6,367 nucleotides of DNA, taken from Anaerolineaceae bacterium UBA5224 (GTDB taxonomy: Bacteria; Chloroflexota; Anaerolineae; Anaerolineales; Anaerolineaceae). Made by a program: the position numbers and the translations under genes. Below, one piece after another: positions 1-5,996 of this stretch. The notes beneath the pieces were generated by a model, which saw only the letters and a list, made by a program, of their open reading frames with translations, ran no database searches and was not told the origin of the DNA. Every line of letters starts with the position of its first letter. Position 1 is the stretch's first letter. The stretch covers positions 8,435 through 14,801 of the forward strand of contig DHUW01000009.1 of assembly GCA_002409365.1 (NCBI GenBank), written 5' to 3'.

Positions 1-1259
1 CTGAAGCCATCCAGGCAGCTGAGGGGAAAGAGGCTGTGGTTGTCGTGGTTGGTCTGACCGAAGACGACGAAGCTGAGGGTTATGATCGCCAGCACCTCGA
101 TTTGCAGCCTGTTCAAAACGAGCTGATCGCTGCGCTTGCCAAAGTCAACCCAAATCTGGTGGTGGTTTTGCAAGGTGGCGGAGTTGTCAGGCTGCCCTGG
201 CTGGATGAAATCCGTGCCTTGTTTTTTGTCGGGTTGGCTGGGCAAGCTTTCGGCGAAGGCTGCCTTGATTTGCTCCTGGGGCAGGCAAACCCCAGTGGTA
301 AACTGGCTGAAACCTGGCCGCTGGCTCTTGAAGATGTTCCTTCCAGCGTCAGCTACGGGCAGCGTTACAACACGCCCTACCTCGAAAGTATCTTCGTTGG
401 TTATCGTTATTACGACAGCGCAGGCAATGCGGTTCGATTCCCATTTGGTTATGGACTCTCCTATACACGATTCGAATTTGAGAGTTTGGACGTCTCCTCC
501 GAAATTCTTCATCCTGGCGATATGCTTTTGCTCAAAATTAAAATCCGTAACACTGGGGATAAAATGGGCAAAGAAGTGGTACAGATCTACGCAAGTGCAC
601 CTGGCAGCCCAAATTTCAAACCAGCAAAAGAACTCAAAGGATTTAGTAAAGTTGAACTGCAGCCAGGTGAGTGCAAAGAAGTTGAGATCGCATTGAGTTA
701 CCAGGATTTTGCCTTCTGGAATCCGGAAGGGCATGCCTGGCAGGTGGAGGGAGGTATTTATGAAATCAGGGTTGGCGACAGCAGCCAGAATCTGCCGTTA
801 AGCGTACAGATTCAGCTTAAAGCATCAATAGCGATCCAATCTCCTGATTTCCGCATTTCAAGTCCGCAATACTATCAATTGCCACAAGACCCGGGTGATT
901 TCAGTCTGGAACAGTTTGAAAATCTGCCGGGTTCGGTGAGGTTCACCGAACCACTGGGCGTTACGGGCAGCTTTGACCTCAACTCAACCCTCTGGGAAGC
1001 CCAGGGCACCTGGCAAGGTCGCCTGGTTTACAAATATGCGATGAAAGCTGCCGAGCGCCTGATCGTTAATACCAACGATAATACGGGCAATGCCCGCCGC
1101 ACAGTCGAAGCATCAACCATGGACGCGCCTTTGCGCTCCTTTGTCATGGGCGGCATCCCTATGGACGTTTCCATTGGCATGTGCCACATCCTGAATAAAC
1201 GATTTTTGAAAGGCTTTTGGTATTTGCTAAAAGGCTTGTTGCCAGGTAAAAACCCTTAA
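1..1259 (+). CDS. Glycoside hydrolase family 3 (beta-glucosidase-like), 3' part
   Basis: The reading frame is open at the left edge (first full codon at 3), so the N-terminal catalytic barrel with the nucleophile Asp is outside the window; 418 codons are visible. GH3 enzymes remove terminal sugars, usually beta-glucose or beta-xylose, from oligosaccharides. Visible residues 1-150 are the GH3 C-terminal alpha/beta domain: an EAEGYDR motif (residues 23-29), whose Glu25 lies where Thermotoga Bgl3B has its acid/base, then NPSGKLAETWP and, near the domain end, GYRYYD and FPFGYGLSYT. Residues of about 160-260 form the fibronectin-III-like domain (HPGD, KEVVQIYAS, ELKGF). A further 140 or so residues follow, ending in a basic/hydrophobic helix; similar tails occur on some clostridial and actinobacterial GH3 enzymes. 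The sugar specificity and any signal peptide cannot be judged. The GTG at 36 is internal, not the start. The gene converges on dtd, 49 bases away. Confidence 0.93.
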   Translation, partial: EAIQAAEGKEAVVVVVGLTEDDEAEGYDRQHLDLQPVQNELIAALAKVNPNLVVVLQGGGVVRLPWLDEIRALFFVGLAGQAFGEGCLDLLLGQANPSGKLAETWPLALEDVPSSVSYGQRYNTPYLESIFVGYRYYDSAGNAVRFPFGYGLSYTRFEFESLDVSSEILHPGDMLLLKIKIRNTGDKMGKEVVQIYASAPGSPNFKPAKELKGFSKVELQPGECKEVEIALSYQDFAFWNPEGHAWQVEGGIYEIRVGDSSQNLPLSVQIQLKASIAIQSPDFRISSPQYYQLPQDPGDFSLEQFENLPGSVRFTEPLGVTGSFDLNSTLWEAQGTWQGRLVYKYAMKAAERLIVNTNDNTGNARRTVEASTMDAPLRSFVMGGIPMDVSIGMCHILNKRFLKGFWYLLKGLLPGKNP

Positions 1260-1308
1260 TGTTAGCGCCACTGTCGCTAGTGCTCCTACGCAAGGACAGA
1301 ATGAAGAA

Positions 1309-1746
1309 TTAACCCTCCAGTAGGATCGTCACCGGGCCATCGTTGCACAATTCCACCATCATATGAGCACCAAAGACGCCCTGTCCAGTCGTCACTCCCA
1401 ACTTGCGTAATTTTGCGGTAAAAACATCCACCAAAGGTTCAGCGATTTCTGGCTTGCCAGCGTACACGAACGAAGGTCTGCGCCCCCGGCTGGTGTCAGC
1501 ATAAAGCGTAAATTGGGAGACGACAATTGCCTCACCGCCCACATCAAGCAGGGAAAGGTTCATCTTGCCGGCATCATCCTCGAAAATCCGCAACTGGGCA
1601 CACTTTTCTGCCAGGACTTCTGCCTTGGCAATGGTATCCTCCGATCCGACCCCCAACAAGATCACCAAGCCCTTACCAATCGAGGCAACTACCTCATCAT
1701 CAACACTCACTTTTCCGAAACTGACTCTCTGTAAAACGGCTCGCAT
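1309..1746 (-). CDS. dtd: D-aminoacyl-tRNA deacylase
   Basis: This enzyme hydrolyses D-amino acids (classically D-Tyr) and glycine from wrongly charged tRNAs in the cytoplasm, keeping them out of protein synthesis. The 145-residue product is the usual full length. It begins MRAVLQRV, as the family does, and carries both signature motifs: SQFTL at residues 77-81 and the Gly-cisPro loop NDGPVT at 135-140, with GVFGAHM just before it. RGRRPSF (87-93) is also typical. The start is fixed by a one-base overlap with the phosphatase stop (TGATG) and a GAGGAG ribosome site 9 bases upstream, inside the phosphatase gene. Translation is therefore probably coupled to that gene. All catalytic features are present and nothing looks broken. 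Confidence 0.97.
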   Translation of the reverse strand: MRAVLQRVSFGKVSVDDEVVASIGKGLVILLGVGSEDTIAKAEVLAEKCAQLRIFEDDAGKMNLSLLDVGGEAIVVSQFTLYADTSRGRRPSFVYAGKPEIAEPLVDVFTAKLRKLGVTTGQGVFGAHMMVELCNDGPVTILLEG

Positions 1747-2321
1747 CAGTAAAGGCTCCTCGTTCCGCGTTCAATATAGCCAGGCCAGGTGAAGTTTTCG
1801 TCGAAATCAACTTCAACTATCTGGCAATAATCGATTCTACCGGGGTTATAAAATTGCTTGATAACATAGACATGACAAACAACGATCACTTTGTCCAGAT
1901 ATAAATAAGGGTGAAGGGCGGCATATGCCCGCTTGGCAACCTGGTCATAACCCTCCCAATGCAGTGTGGCACCTTCTTTGCGAACACCTTTAAATTGGCT
2001 GACCTCTTTAATCGCTGCCAGGGTATCTTCCAGATTCTTATTTTCATAATGGGTATCGATAAGCCATTCATGCAGGTCAAAAGCAACATCGATCTTCAAA
2101 CCTGTCACACGTGAAATGATTGCCGCGGTTTGCAAAGAACGCGTATAGGGAGAGCTGATGATCAGTTGGCTGCCTTTCAGGCGGGGGTCAAGGGCAACCG
2201 CTTCAGCTTGCTCAACTCCCAGCTTGGTGAGTGGTGCGAACTCGCGAGCGGGACCTTTGAATCCTTTGCCTTCTGTTATTGAATAATCTTGTTGTCCGTG
2301 CCTGATCATGACTAAATGCAT
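1746..2321 (-). CDS. Histidine phosphatase superfamily (phosphoglycerate mutase-like) protein
   Basis: A 191-residue protein of the branch of the histidine phosphatase superfamily that includes cofactor-dependent phosphoglycerate mutase, SixA and CobC. These enzymes form a phosphohistidine intermediate. The core is visible: RHG at residues 7-9 (His8 the nucleophile), SSPYTRSLQTA at 56-66 with the second Arg61, an acidic Glu85 in LHEW as likely proton donor, and the second His150 in VVCHVYVIK. Most relatives have Gly after this second His; here it is Val. The substrate cannot be told: it could be a small phosphorylated metabolite, a protein phosphohistidine or a nucleotide. The start has GAGG 6 bases upstream. 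It lies 88 bases downstream of the zinc-ribbon gene and overlaps dtd by one base, so it is probably co-transcribed with dtd at least. Confidence 0.9.
   Translation of the reverse strand: MHLVMIRHGQQDYSITEGKGFKGPAREFAPLTKLGVEQAEAVALDPRLKGSQLIISSPYTRSLQTAAIISRVTGLKIDVAFDLHEWLIDTHYENKNLEDTLAAIKEVSQFKGVRKEGATLHWEGYDQVAKRAYAALHPYLYLDKVIVVCHVYVIKQFYNPGRIDYCQIVEVDFDENFTWPGYIERGTRSLY
1756..1761 (-). promoter_or_regulatory. Ribosome binding site of dtd inside the upstream gene
   Basis: On the minus strand GAGGAG lies 9 bases before the dtd ATG, within the last codons of the phosphatase gene. It supports the ATG at 1746 as the true start and fits translational coupling through the TGATG overlap. Confidence 0.7.
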
Positions 2322-2409
2322 AATTTGCCTCGGATCAAGTTTACCAAGATTATCGAAAAGTTAGCGTCTTATATGTATGGGTGGGTTTTCCCCGGGTCGC
2401 TGTGCTGTC

Positions 2410-3060
2410 TTAGGCTCCGACCTTCGTCCCGCACTCCGGACAAAACTTTGTGTTCGGGTCAAGCTTGGCACCGCACTCTTTGCAAAAAACTACCTGCAGA
2501 ATCTTAGCGCCGCATTCCGGGCAAAACTTGGTCTTCTCACCCAAAGCCGCGCCACATTCAGGGCAGGTTGCCCGAACACCTTCCCGCCAACTCTCTTCCT
2601 TCAACATAGCCCGATCATCTTCTGCCATTTTTGAGTGAGCCCAAATCTCTTCAACTGTCCGGCTGGATTGCGCCGCTGCCATCTCAACCCCTAAATCAGG
2701 TGAGCAATTTTTACATAGACCCTTGCTGGTATTCCAGCATTTCTCCCGGCAAACCCAGGCTGAGCAGCGCGGGCATTGCACAAAATCGCCTTTCACTTCG
2801 GCCGCAGCTTTAATGAAGGAACTGTCATGGTCCTTTTCCCAGGTTGCACTTTTCGCCCGTTCGCCAAGCGTGGAGGCATGACTAAAGATACCGCCAAACA
2901 TACTGCTGGCAGTGTCCAGTGCGCCACTGATCTTGCCAATCGCATAGGGCTGAAATGAGGTGCGATAACCAGTTCCACAGCGGTCACACTTAAATTCAAA
3001 CTGGAATCCTTCATTGGTCGAGAGGTCGTCATAATTGCTGGTAAATTCAATTTTGGTCAT
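2410..3060 (-). CDS. Zinc-ribbon protein of unknown function, 16 cysteines
   Basis: A 216-residue protein with three cysteine regions. One knuckle is C25-x2-C28. A central cluster is C96-x2-C99-x4-C104-x3-C108-x7-C116-x2-C119. Two near-identical zinc ribbons follow, C166-x2-C169-x10-C180-x2-C183 and C193-x2-C196-x10-C207-x2-C210, with repeated FCPECG/FCKECG wording. The 16 cysteines could hold four zinc ions, with the first knuckle probably completing a site with C96/C99. Between them lies a Gly/Ser/Ala-rich stretch (about 42-63, ISGALDTASSMFGGIFSHAS) and a helical linker (124-163). I see no signal peptide or convincing membrane segment. I recall related zinc-ribbon proteins in other bacteria but know no function; DNA, RNA or protein binding are all possible. 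The start has TGGAG 8 bases upstream. The gene is divergent from the RNase D gene; I see no clear promoter for it. Confidence 0.88.
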   Translation of the reverse strand: MTKIEFTSNYDDLSTNEGFQFEFKCDRCGTGYRTSFQPYAIGKISGALDTASSMFGGIFSHASTLGERAKSATWEKDHDSSFIKAAAEVKGDFVQCPRCSAWVCREKCWNTSKGLCKNCSPDLGVEMAAAQSSRTVEEIWAHSKMAEDDRAMLKEESWREGVRATCPECGAALGEKTKFCPECGAKILQVVFCKECGAKLDPNTKFCPECGTKVGA

Positions 3061-3189
3061 AAGAAAAACTCCACGTGTTCAGAATAGGCTGTCATATAAG
3101 GGCAATTTGAAGAGTCTTGATGGCAAAAATCATACCACAGGAGAGATAAAAACAACATCTATCCAACGAGGAAACCAAATCAGGCAGTG

Positions 3190-3195
3190 TATAAT
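3190..3195 (+). promoter_or_regulatory. -10 element of a likely leaderless promoter for the RNase operon
   Basis: A perfect TATAAT ends 7 bases before the ATG at 3203, so transcription would begin at or within a base or two of that start codon. No TTGACA-like -35 hexamer stands at the usual 15-19 base spacing, and no ribosome site precedes the ATG (the nearest purine run, GAGGAAA, is nearly 30 bases away). The pattern matches leaderless promoters known from several bacterial phyla. It rests on sequence alone; a chance AT-rich match is possible. Confidence 0.55.
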
Positions 3196-3202
3196 AAATT
3201 TT

Positions 3203-4339
3203 ATGAATTTATCATCATTACCACCTGCCCATCTTGTCAATACGCAGGAAACTCTTAGCCACATGGTGGCAGATCTGAAAAAACACCCCTCGATTGCCGT
3301 CGACACTGAATCCAACAGTCTGCATGCGTACCAGGAACGGGTCTGCCTGATCCAGATTTCCATACCGGGGGCTGATTACCTGGTCGATCCATTCCCAATT
3401 CAAGACATGAGCCCTCTGGGCGAGGTTTTCGCCGACCCTTCTATCCAAAAAGTATTCCACGCCGGCGATTATGACCTGACCACCCTCAAACGTGATTTTG
3501 GTTTTGATTTCGTGAACATTTTCGACACCATGCTGGCGGCTACCGCCCTGGGAGAGCCCTCCATTGGGCTGGCGGCTTTACTGGATAAGTATTTTGACAT
3601 CCAACTCGAGAAGAAGTACCAACGTGCCGATTGGGGCAAGCGCCCCCTCGATCCCGAAATGTTGGTTTACGCCCAGGGTGATTCGCATTACCTCTTGCAG
3701 CTTCGGGATCTACTCGTTGAAAAATTGAATGAAACCGATCGTTTGGCGTTAGTCCTTGAAGACAGTGCCGAGCTCGCCCGGATCACATTGCCGATGAAGG
3801 ACCACGAAGAGGATATCTGGAAGGTAAAAGGTTCGCAGGATCTCAAACCAAGTGCCTTGAGCCTGCTCAAAGGACTCAATCATTTGCGTGAAAGAATTGC
3901 ACAGCAGAGAGATGTACCGCCCTTCAAGGTCTGCTCAGATAAGGCGATGGTCGAAATCGCCACCACGCAGCCACATTACCTTGAAGAACTTAGCTTGCTT
4001 CCTTCTGTGTCCCTTTCCATGATCAGGCGATACGGAAAACATATTATGCAGGTTATCAAAACATGGCGCGAGAATCCGCAACCAGTCGTCCCTCGCAAAA
4101 ATCACCGTCTGAGTGACCGCGAGCTGAAACTTCGCGAAAAACTGGCAGAATGGCGTAAAGAAGCTGGCGAAAAAGAGGGTATTCCCTCCAATGCGGTACT
4201 CTCACGCGATCTGGTGGAACTGCTTGCCCACCAGGATCCTCAATCTGATGAGGAGTTGGCGCAGGTCATGCGCGATTATCCCCATCATTACCAGGAGTAC
4301 GGAACAGACATTCTGACTCTGACGAAAAGGAATAACTAA
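3203..4339 (+). CDS. rnd: RNase D-like 3'-5' exonuclease with HRDC domains
   Basis: RNase D is a DEDDy-family 3'-5' exoribonuclease that trims the 3' ends of tRNA precursors and other small stable RNAs. From the ATG at 3203 the product is 378 residues, close to E. coli RNase D. The catalytic set is present: D34 and E36 (VDTES), D91 (HAGDYDL), and the YAQGD motif with Y156 and D160; KKYQRADW (138-144 region) is also typical. Residues of about 213-290 look like a first HRDC domain and about 305-375 like a second, the E. coli order. The frame stays open back to 3035, but those extra 56 codons match nothing in the family and run into the divergent zinc-ribbon gene, so the later ATG is preferred. 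That start has no ribosome site and sits just after a TATAAT. The stop overlaps the next gene by one base. Confidence 0.92.
   Translation: MNLSSLPPAHLVNTQETLSHMVADLKKHPSIAVDTESNSLHAYQERVCLIQISIPGADYLVDPFPIQDMSPLGEVFADPSIQKVFHAGDYDLTTLKRDFGFDFVNIFDTMLAATALGEPSIGLAALLDKYFDIQLEKKYQRADWGKRPLDPEMLVYAQGDSHYLLQLRDLLVEKLNETDRLALVLEDSAELARITLPMKDHEEDIWKVKGSQDLKPSALSLLKGLNHLRERIAQQRDVPPFKVCSDKAMVEIATTQPHYLEELSLLPSVSLSMIRRYGKHIMQVIKTWRENPQPVVPRKNHRLSDRELKLREKLAEWRKEAGEKEGIPSNAVLSRDLVELLAHQDPQSDEELAQVMRDYPHHYQEYGTDILTLTKRNN
4326..4331 (+). promoter_or_regulatory. Ribosome binding site of the beta-CASP RNase gene
   Basis: AAAGGA lies 7 bases before the ATG at 4339, inside the last codons of the RNase D gene. 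Together with the TAATG stop/start overlap it fixes this start and indicates coupled translation. Confidence 0.65.
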
Positions 4340-5739
4340 TGAAACTGACAATCTTTGGCGCAGCTCAAACTGTTACCGGGTCCATGCACCTGGTCGAACA
4401 TAATGGAAAAAAGTTATTGCTTGATTGTGGCAGCTACCAGGGCAAGCGTGATGAATCGTACCGCATTAACCAGAATTTCCCCTTCGATCCTGCTGAGATT
4501 GATGCGATGATCCTCAGCCATGCTCATATTGACCACAGTGGAAATATTCCCAACCTGGTCAAGCAGGGCTTTACGGGTCCAATTTATGCGACCAATGCCA
4601 GCGTCGATCTTGCTGACATCATGCTGCGCGATTCGGGTCATATCCTGGAAAATGATATCAAGTACCTCAACAAAAAACGCCGCAAACAAGGCTTGCCCAG
4701 CCTGGAACCGATTTATACACAAAAAGACGCTCTTATGGCGATGCCCCAATTCCGATCGCTTTGGTACGATGAAAAAAAAGAGGTCATTCCCGGTGTGATC
4801 GCTCAACTGGTTGAAGCAGGTCATATCCTTGGCTCTTCAGCCGTGGTTCTCGATTACCTTGACGAAGCTGGCAAACCAAAACGGTTTTGGTATTCGGGCG
4901 ATGTCGGCAGGTACGATGTGCCGATATTGCGTGACCCTGTCCTCCCCAGCGAAGCCCAGACTGTGCTGATGGAATGCACTTATGGCGATAAACCTCATGA
5001 GAGCATGGATGAGGCTTATGATGAATTTATTGATGCAGTACGGCGTACCGTCAATCGGGGTGGAAAGATCATCGTGCCCGCATTTGCCATTGGTCGTACC
5101 CAAAATCTGACCTATTTTCTCAGCCAGGCGATTGAGAACGAAGAAATTCCGGATATCCCTGTGGTGGTTGATAGCCCCTTGGCAGTAAGCGCCTCCGATT
5201 TGTATCGCAAGCACACTGAATGTTTTGATGACGAGACCTGGCAATTCATTGCGGAACACCGCATGCACGGGTTGGATTACTCCAATATCATTTACACGCG
5301 CACCGTGGATGAATCCAAGGCACTCAACGATTGGCATGAGCCCATGATCATCATCTCAGCATCAGGCATGGCGGAAAACGGGCGTATCCTGCATCATCTG
5401 AAAAATAATATCGAAGACGGGCGCAATACCATCCTGATCATCTCCTGGCAGGCGGCTGATACCCTTGGGCGGAAACTGGCAGACCAGGAACGCAAGGTGC
5501 GCATCTTTGGTGAGGAATATTATCGCAAGGCTGAGGTGGTAACTATTGGTGGGTTGAGTGCGCATGCAGGGCAAAACTTGCTGGTCGACTATGCCTTATC
5601 GAGCAAGGATACACTCGAGAAGCTGATCCTGTATCATGGCGAAGAAAAGGCGGCGACTGCTTTGATCGATAAACTCGCCGAACACATCGACCTGCCCGTG
5701 CCTGTTTATGCAGAAAAAGGGCAATCGTTCGAATTGTAG
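4339..5739 (+). CDS. Beta-CASP metallo-beta-lactamase RNase (CPSF73/YSH1-like)
   Basis: A 466-residue two-domain metallo-beta-lactamase enzyme of the RNA-acting beta-CASP group, related to eukaryotic CPSF73 and bacterial TTHA0252-type RNases; the length is normal for the group. The zinc ligands are all visible: HAHIDH at residues 61-66, H162 in AGHILGSS, and D188 in YSGDVGR. The beta-CASP motifs follow: E212 (ECTYGD, motif A), H409 (LSAHA, motif B) and H433 (YHGE, motif C). His in motif C is the RNA-type residue; DNA-acting members have Val. PAFAIGRTQ (247-255), DSPLA (278-282) and ISASGMAENGR (339-349) are further family marks. It is distinct from RNase J and RNase Z in its motif context. 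It probably cuts or trims RNA in the cytoplasm with two zinc ions. The one-base overlap with the RNase D gene suggests the two nucleases are made together. Confidence 0.95.
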   Translation: MKLTIFGAAQTVTGSMHLVEHNGKKLLLDCGSYQGKRDESYRINQNFPFDPAEIDAMILSHAHIDHSGNIPNLVKQGFTGPIYATNASVDLADIMLRDSGHILENDIKYLNKKRRKQGLPSLEPIYTQKDALMAMPQFRSLWYDEKKEVIPGVIAQLVEAGHILGSSAVVLDYLDEAGKPKRFWYSGDVGRYDVPILRDPVLPSEAQTVLMECTYGDKPHESMDEAYDEFIDAVRRTVNRGGKIIVPAFAIGRTQNLTYFLSQAIENEEIPDIPVVVDSPLAVSASDLYRKHTECFDDETWQFIAEHRMHGLDYSNIIYTRTVDESKALNDWHEPMIIISASGMAENGRILHHLKNNIEDGRNTILIISWQAADTLGRKLADQERKVRIFGEEYYRKAEVVTIGGLSAHAGQNLLVDYALSSKDTLEKLILYHGEEKAATALIDKLAEHIDLPVPVYAEKGQSFEL

Positions 5740-5748
5740 AAAAAATCT

Positions 5749-5837
5749 GTCATCCTGAGTGCAGCGAAGAACCTTTTTCAGCCAACGGCAGAGCCTTTCG
5801 AAGCAGACTTCGTATCGCAACAAATGCTCAGGATGAC
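5749..5837. repeat. REP/MITE-like element with 11-bp perfect inverted ends
   Basis: GTCATCCTGAG (5749-5759) and its exact reverse complement CTCAGGATGAC (5827-5837) bound an 89-base unit. Inside, CGAAG at 5765-5769 and again at 5799-5803 can pair with CTTCG at 5808-5812, the latter as a tight hairpin with loop CAGA. If ATCGCAACAAA (5814-5824) is removed, the right arm reads CTTCGTTGCTCAGGATGAC, a close partner of the left arm with its GCAGCGAAG tail. I recall TCATCCTGAG...GCGAAG sequences as dispersed repeats in many bacterial genomes, often mistaken for short proteins; this looks like a diverged copy. It fills the gap between the beta-CASP stop and the tRNA promoter and might slow or end transcription. 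Confidence 0.7.
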
Positions 5838-5838
5838 C

Positions 5839-5867
5839 GTTACATTTGATAATTCCTCGGGTATAAT
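5839..5867 (+). promoter_or_regulatory. Promoter of the tRNA-Ser gene
   Basis: A perfect -10 TATAAT (5862-5867) stands 17 bases after GTTACA (5839-5844), which matches four of six -35 consensus bases. Transcription would start near 5874, giving a short leader of about 7 bases before the tRNA, as expected for a stable RNA gene. The -35 box begins two bases after the right end of the repeat element. Confidence 0.65.
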
Positions 5868-5880
5868 TGCTTTCCTGTTC

Positions 5881-5968
5881 GGAGAGATGCCGGAGCGGTT
5901 GAACGGGGCGGTCTCGAAAACCGTTATAGGTCTCGTACCTATCGTGGGTTCGAATCCCACTCTCTCCG
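5881..5968 (+). tRNA. tRNA-Ser (anticodon CGA)
   Basis: A full class II cloverleaf of 88 bases. The acceptor stem is GGAGAGA (5881-5887) with TCTCTCC (5961-5967) and discriminator G5968. The D stem is CCG/CGG. The anticodon stem GCGGT/ACCGT (one G-T pair) encloses the loop CTCGAAA with anticodon CGA at 5915-5917, reading UCG. The long variable arm typical of Ser pairs ATAGGT (5926-5931) with ACCTAT (5937-5942). The T arm is GTGGG-TTCGAAT-CCCAC (5944-5960). The 3' CCA is not encoded and must be added by the CCA-adding enzyme after trimming. Five Ts at 5972-5976 might cause some termination, but the next gene begins only 28 bases after the tRNA, so read-through is possible. Confidence 0.97.
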
Positions 5969-5996
5969 CTCTTTTTGTTAATGAAGAGTACTCCTT

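Noticed and set aside
136..696. A 186-codon open frame on the + strand inside the GH3 gene
   Set aside because: It is the shifted frame of a clearly recognisable GH3 sequence; its translation resembles no family.
1263..1279. A TAGCG/CGCTA hairpin between the convergent GH3 and dtd genes
   Set aside because: The stem is only five pairs and no T run follows on either strand, so a terminator call is not supported.
2322..2409. The 88-base gap between the zinc-ribbon and phosphatase genes as a possible promoter or terminator
   Set aside because: AT-rich bits such as TATAAG and GATAAT occur on the minus strand without a matching -35, and no stem followed by Ts is seen.
3035..3202. A 56-codon upstream extension of the RNase D frame
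   Set aside because: It starts inside the divergent zinc-ribbon gene, has no family resemblance, and the ATG at 3203 gives the normal RNase D length.
4837..5337. A 166-codon open frame on the - strand opposite the beta-CASP gene
   Set aside because: It lies entirely antisense to conserved beta-CASP motifs and has no recognisable domain; the same holds for the antisense frame at 4414-4824.
5596..5823. A minus-strand open frame containing VLRCTQDDRFF
   Set aside because: It reads through the repeat element and antisense to the beta-CASP 3' end; such wording is typical of false proteins called from this repeat.
5778..5960. A minus-strand open frame across the tRNA (GFEPTIGTRPITVFETAPF...)
   Set aside because: This is the reverse translation of the tRNA-Ser gene, a well-known false protein.
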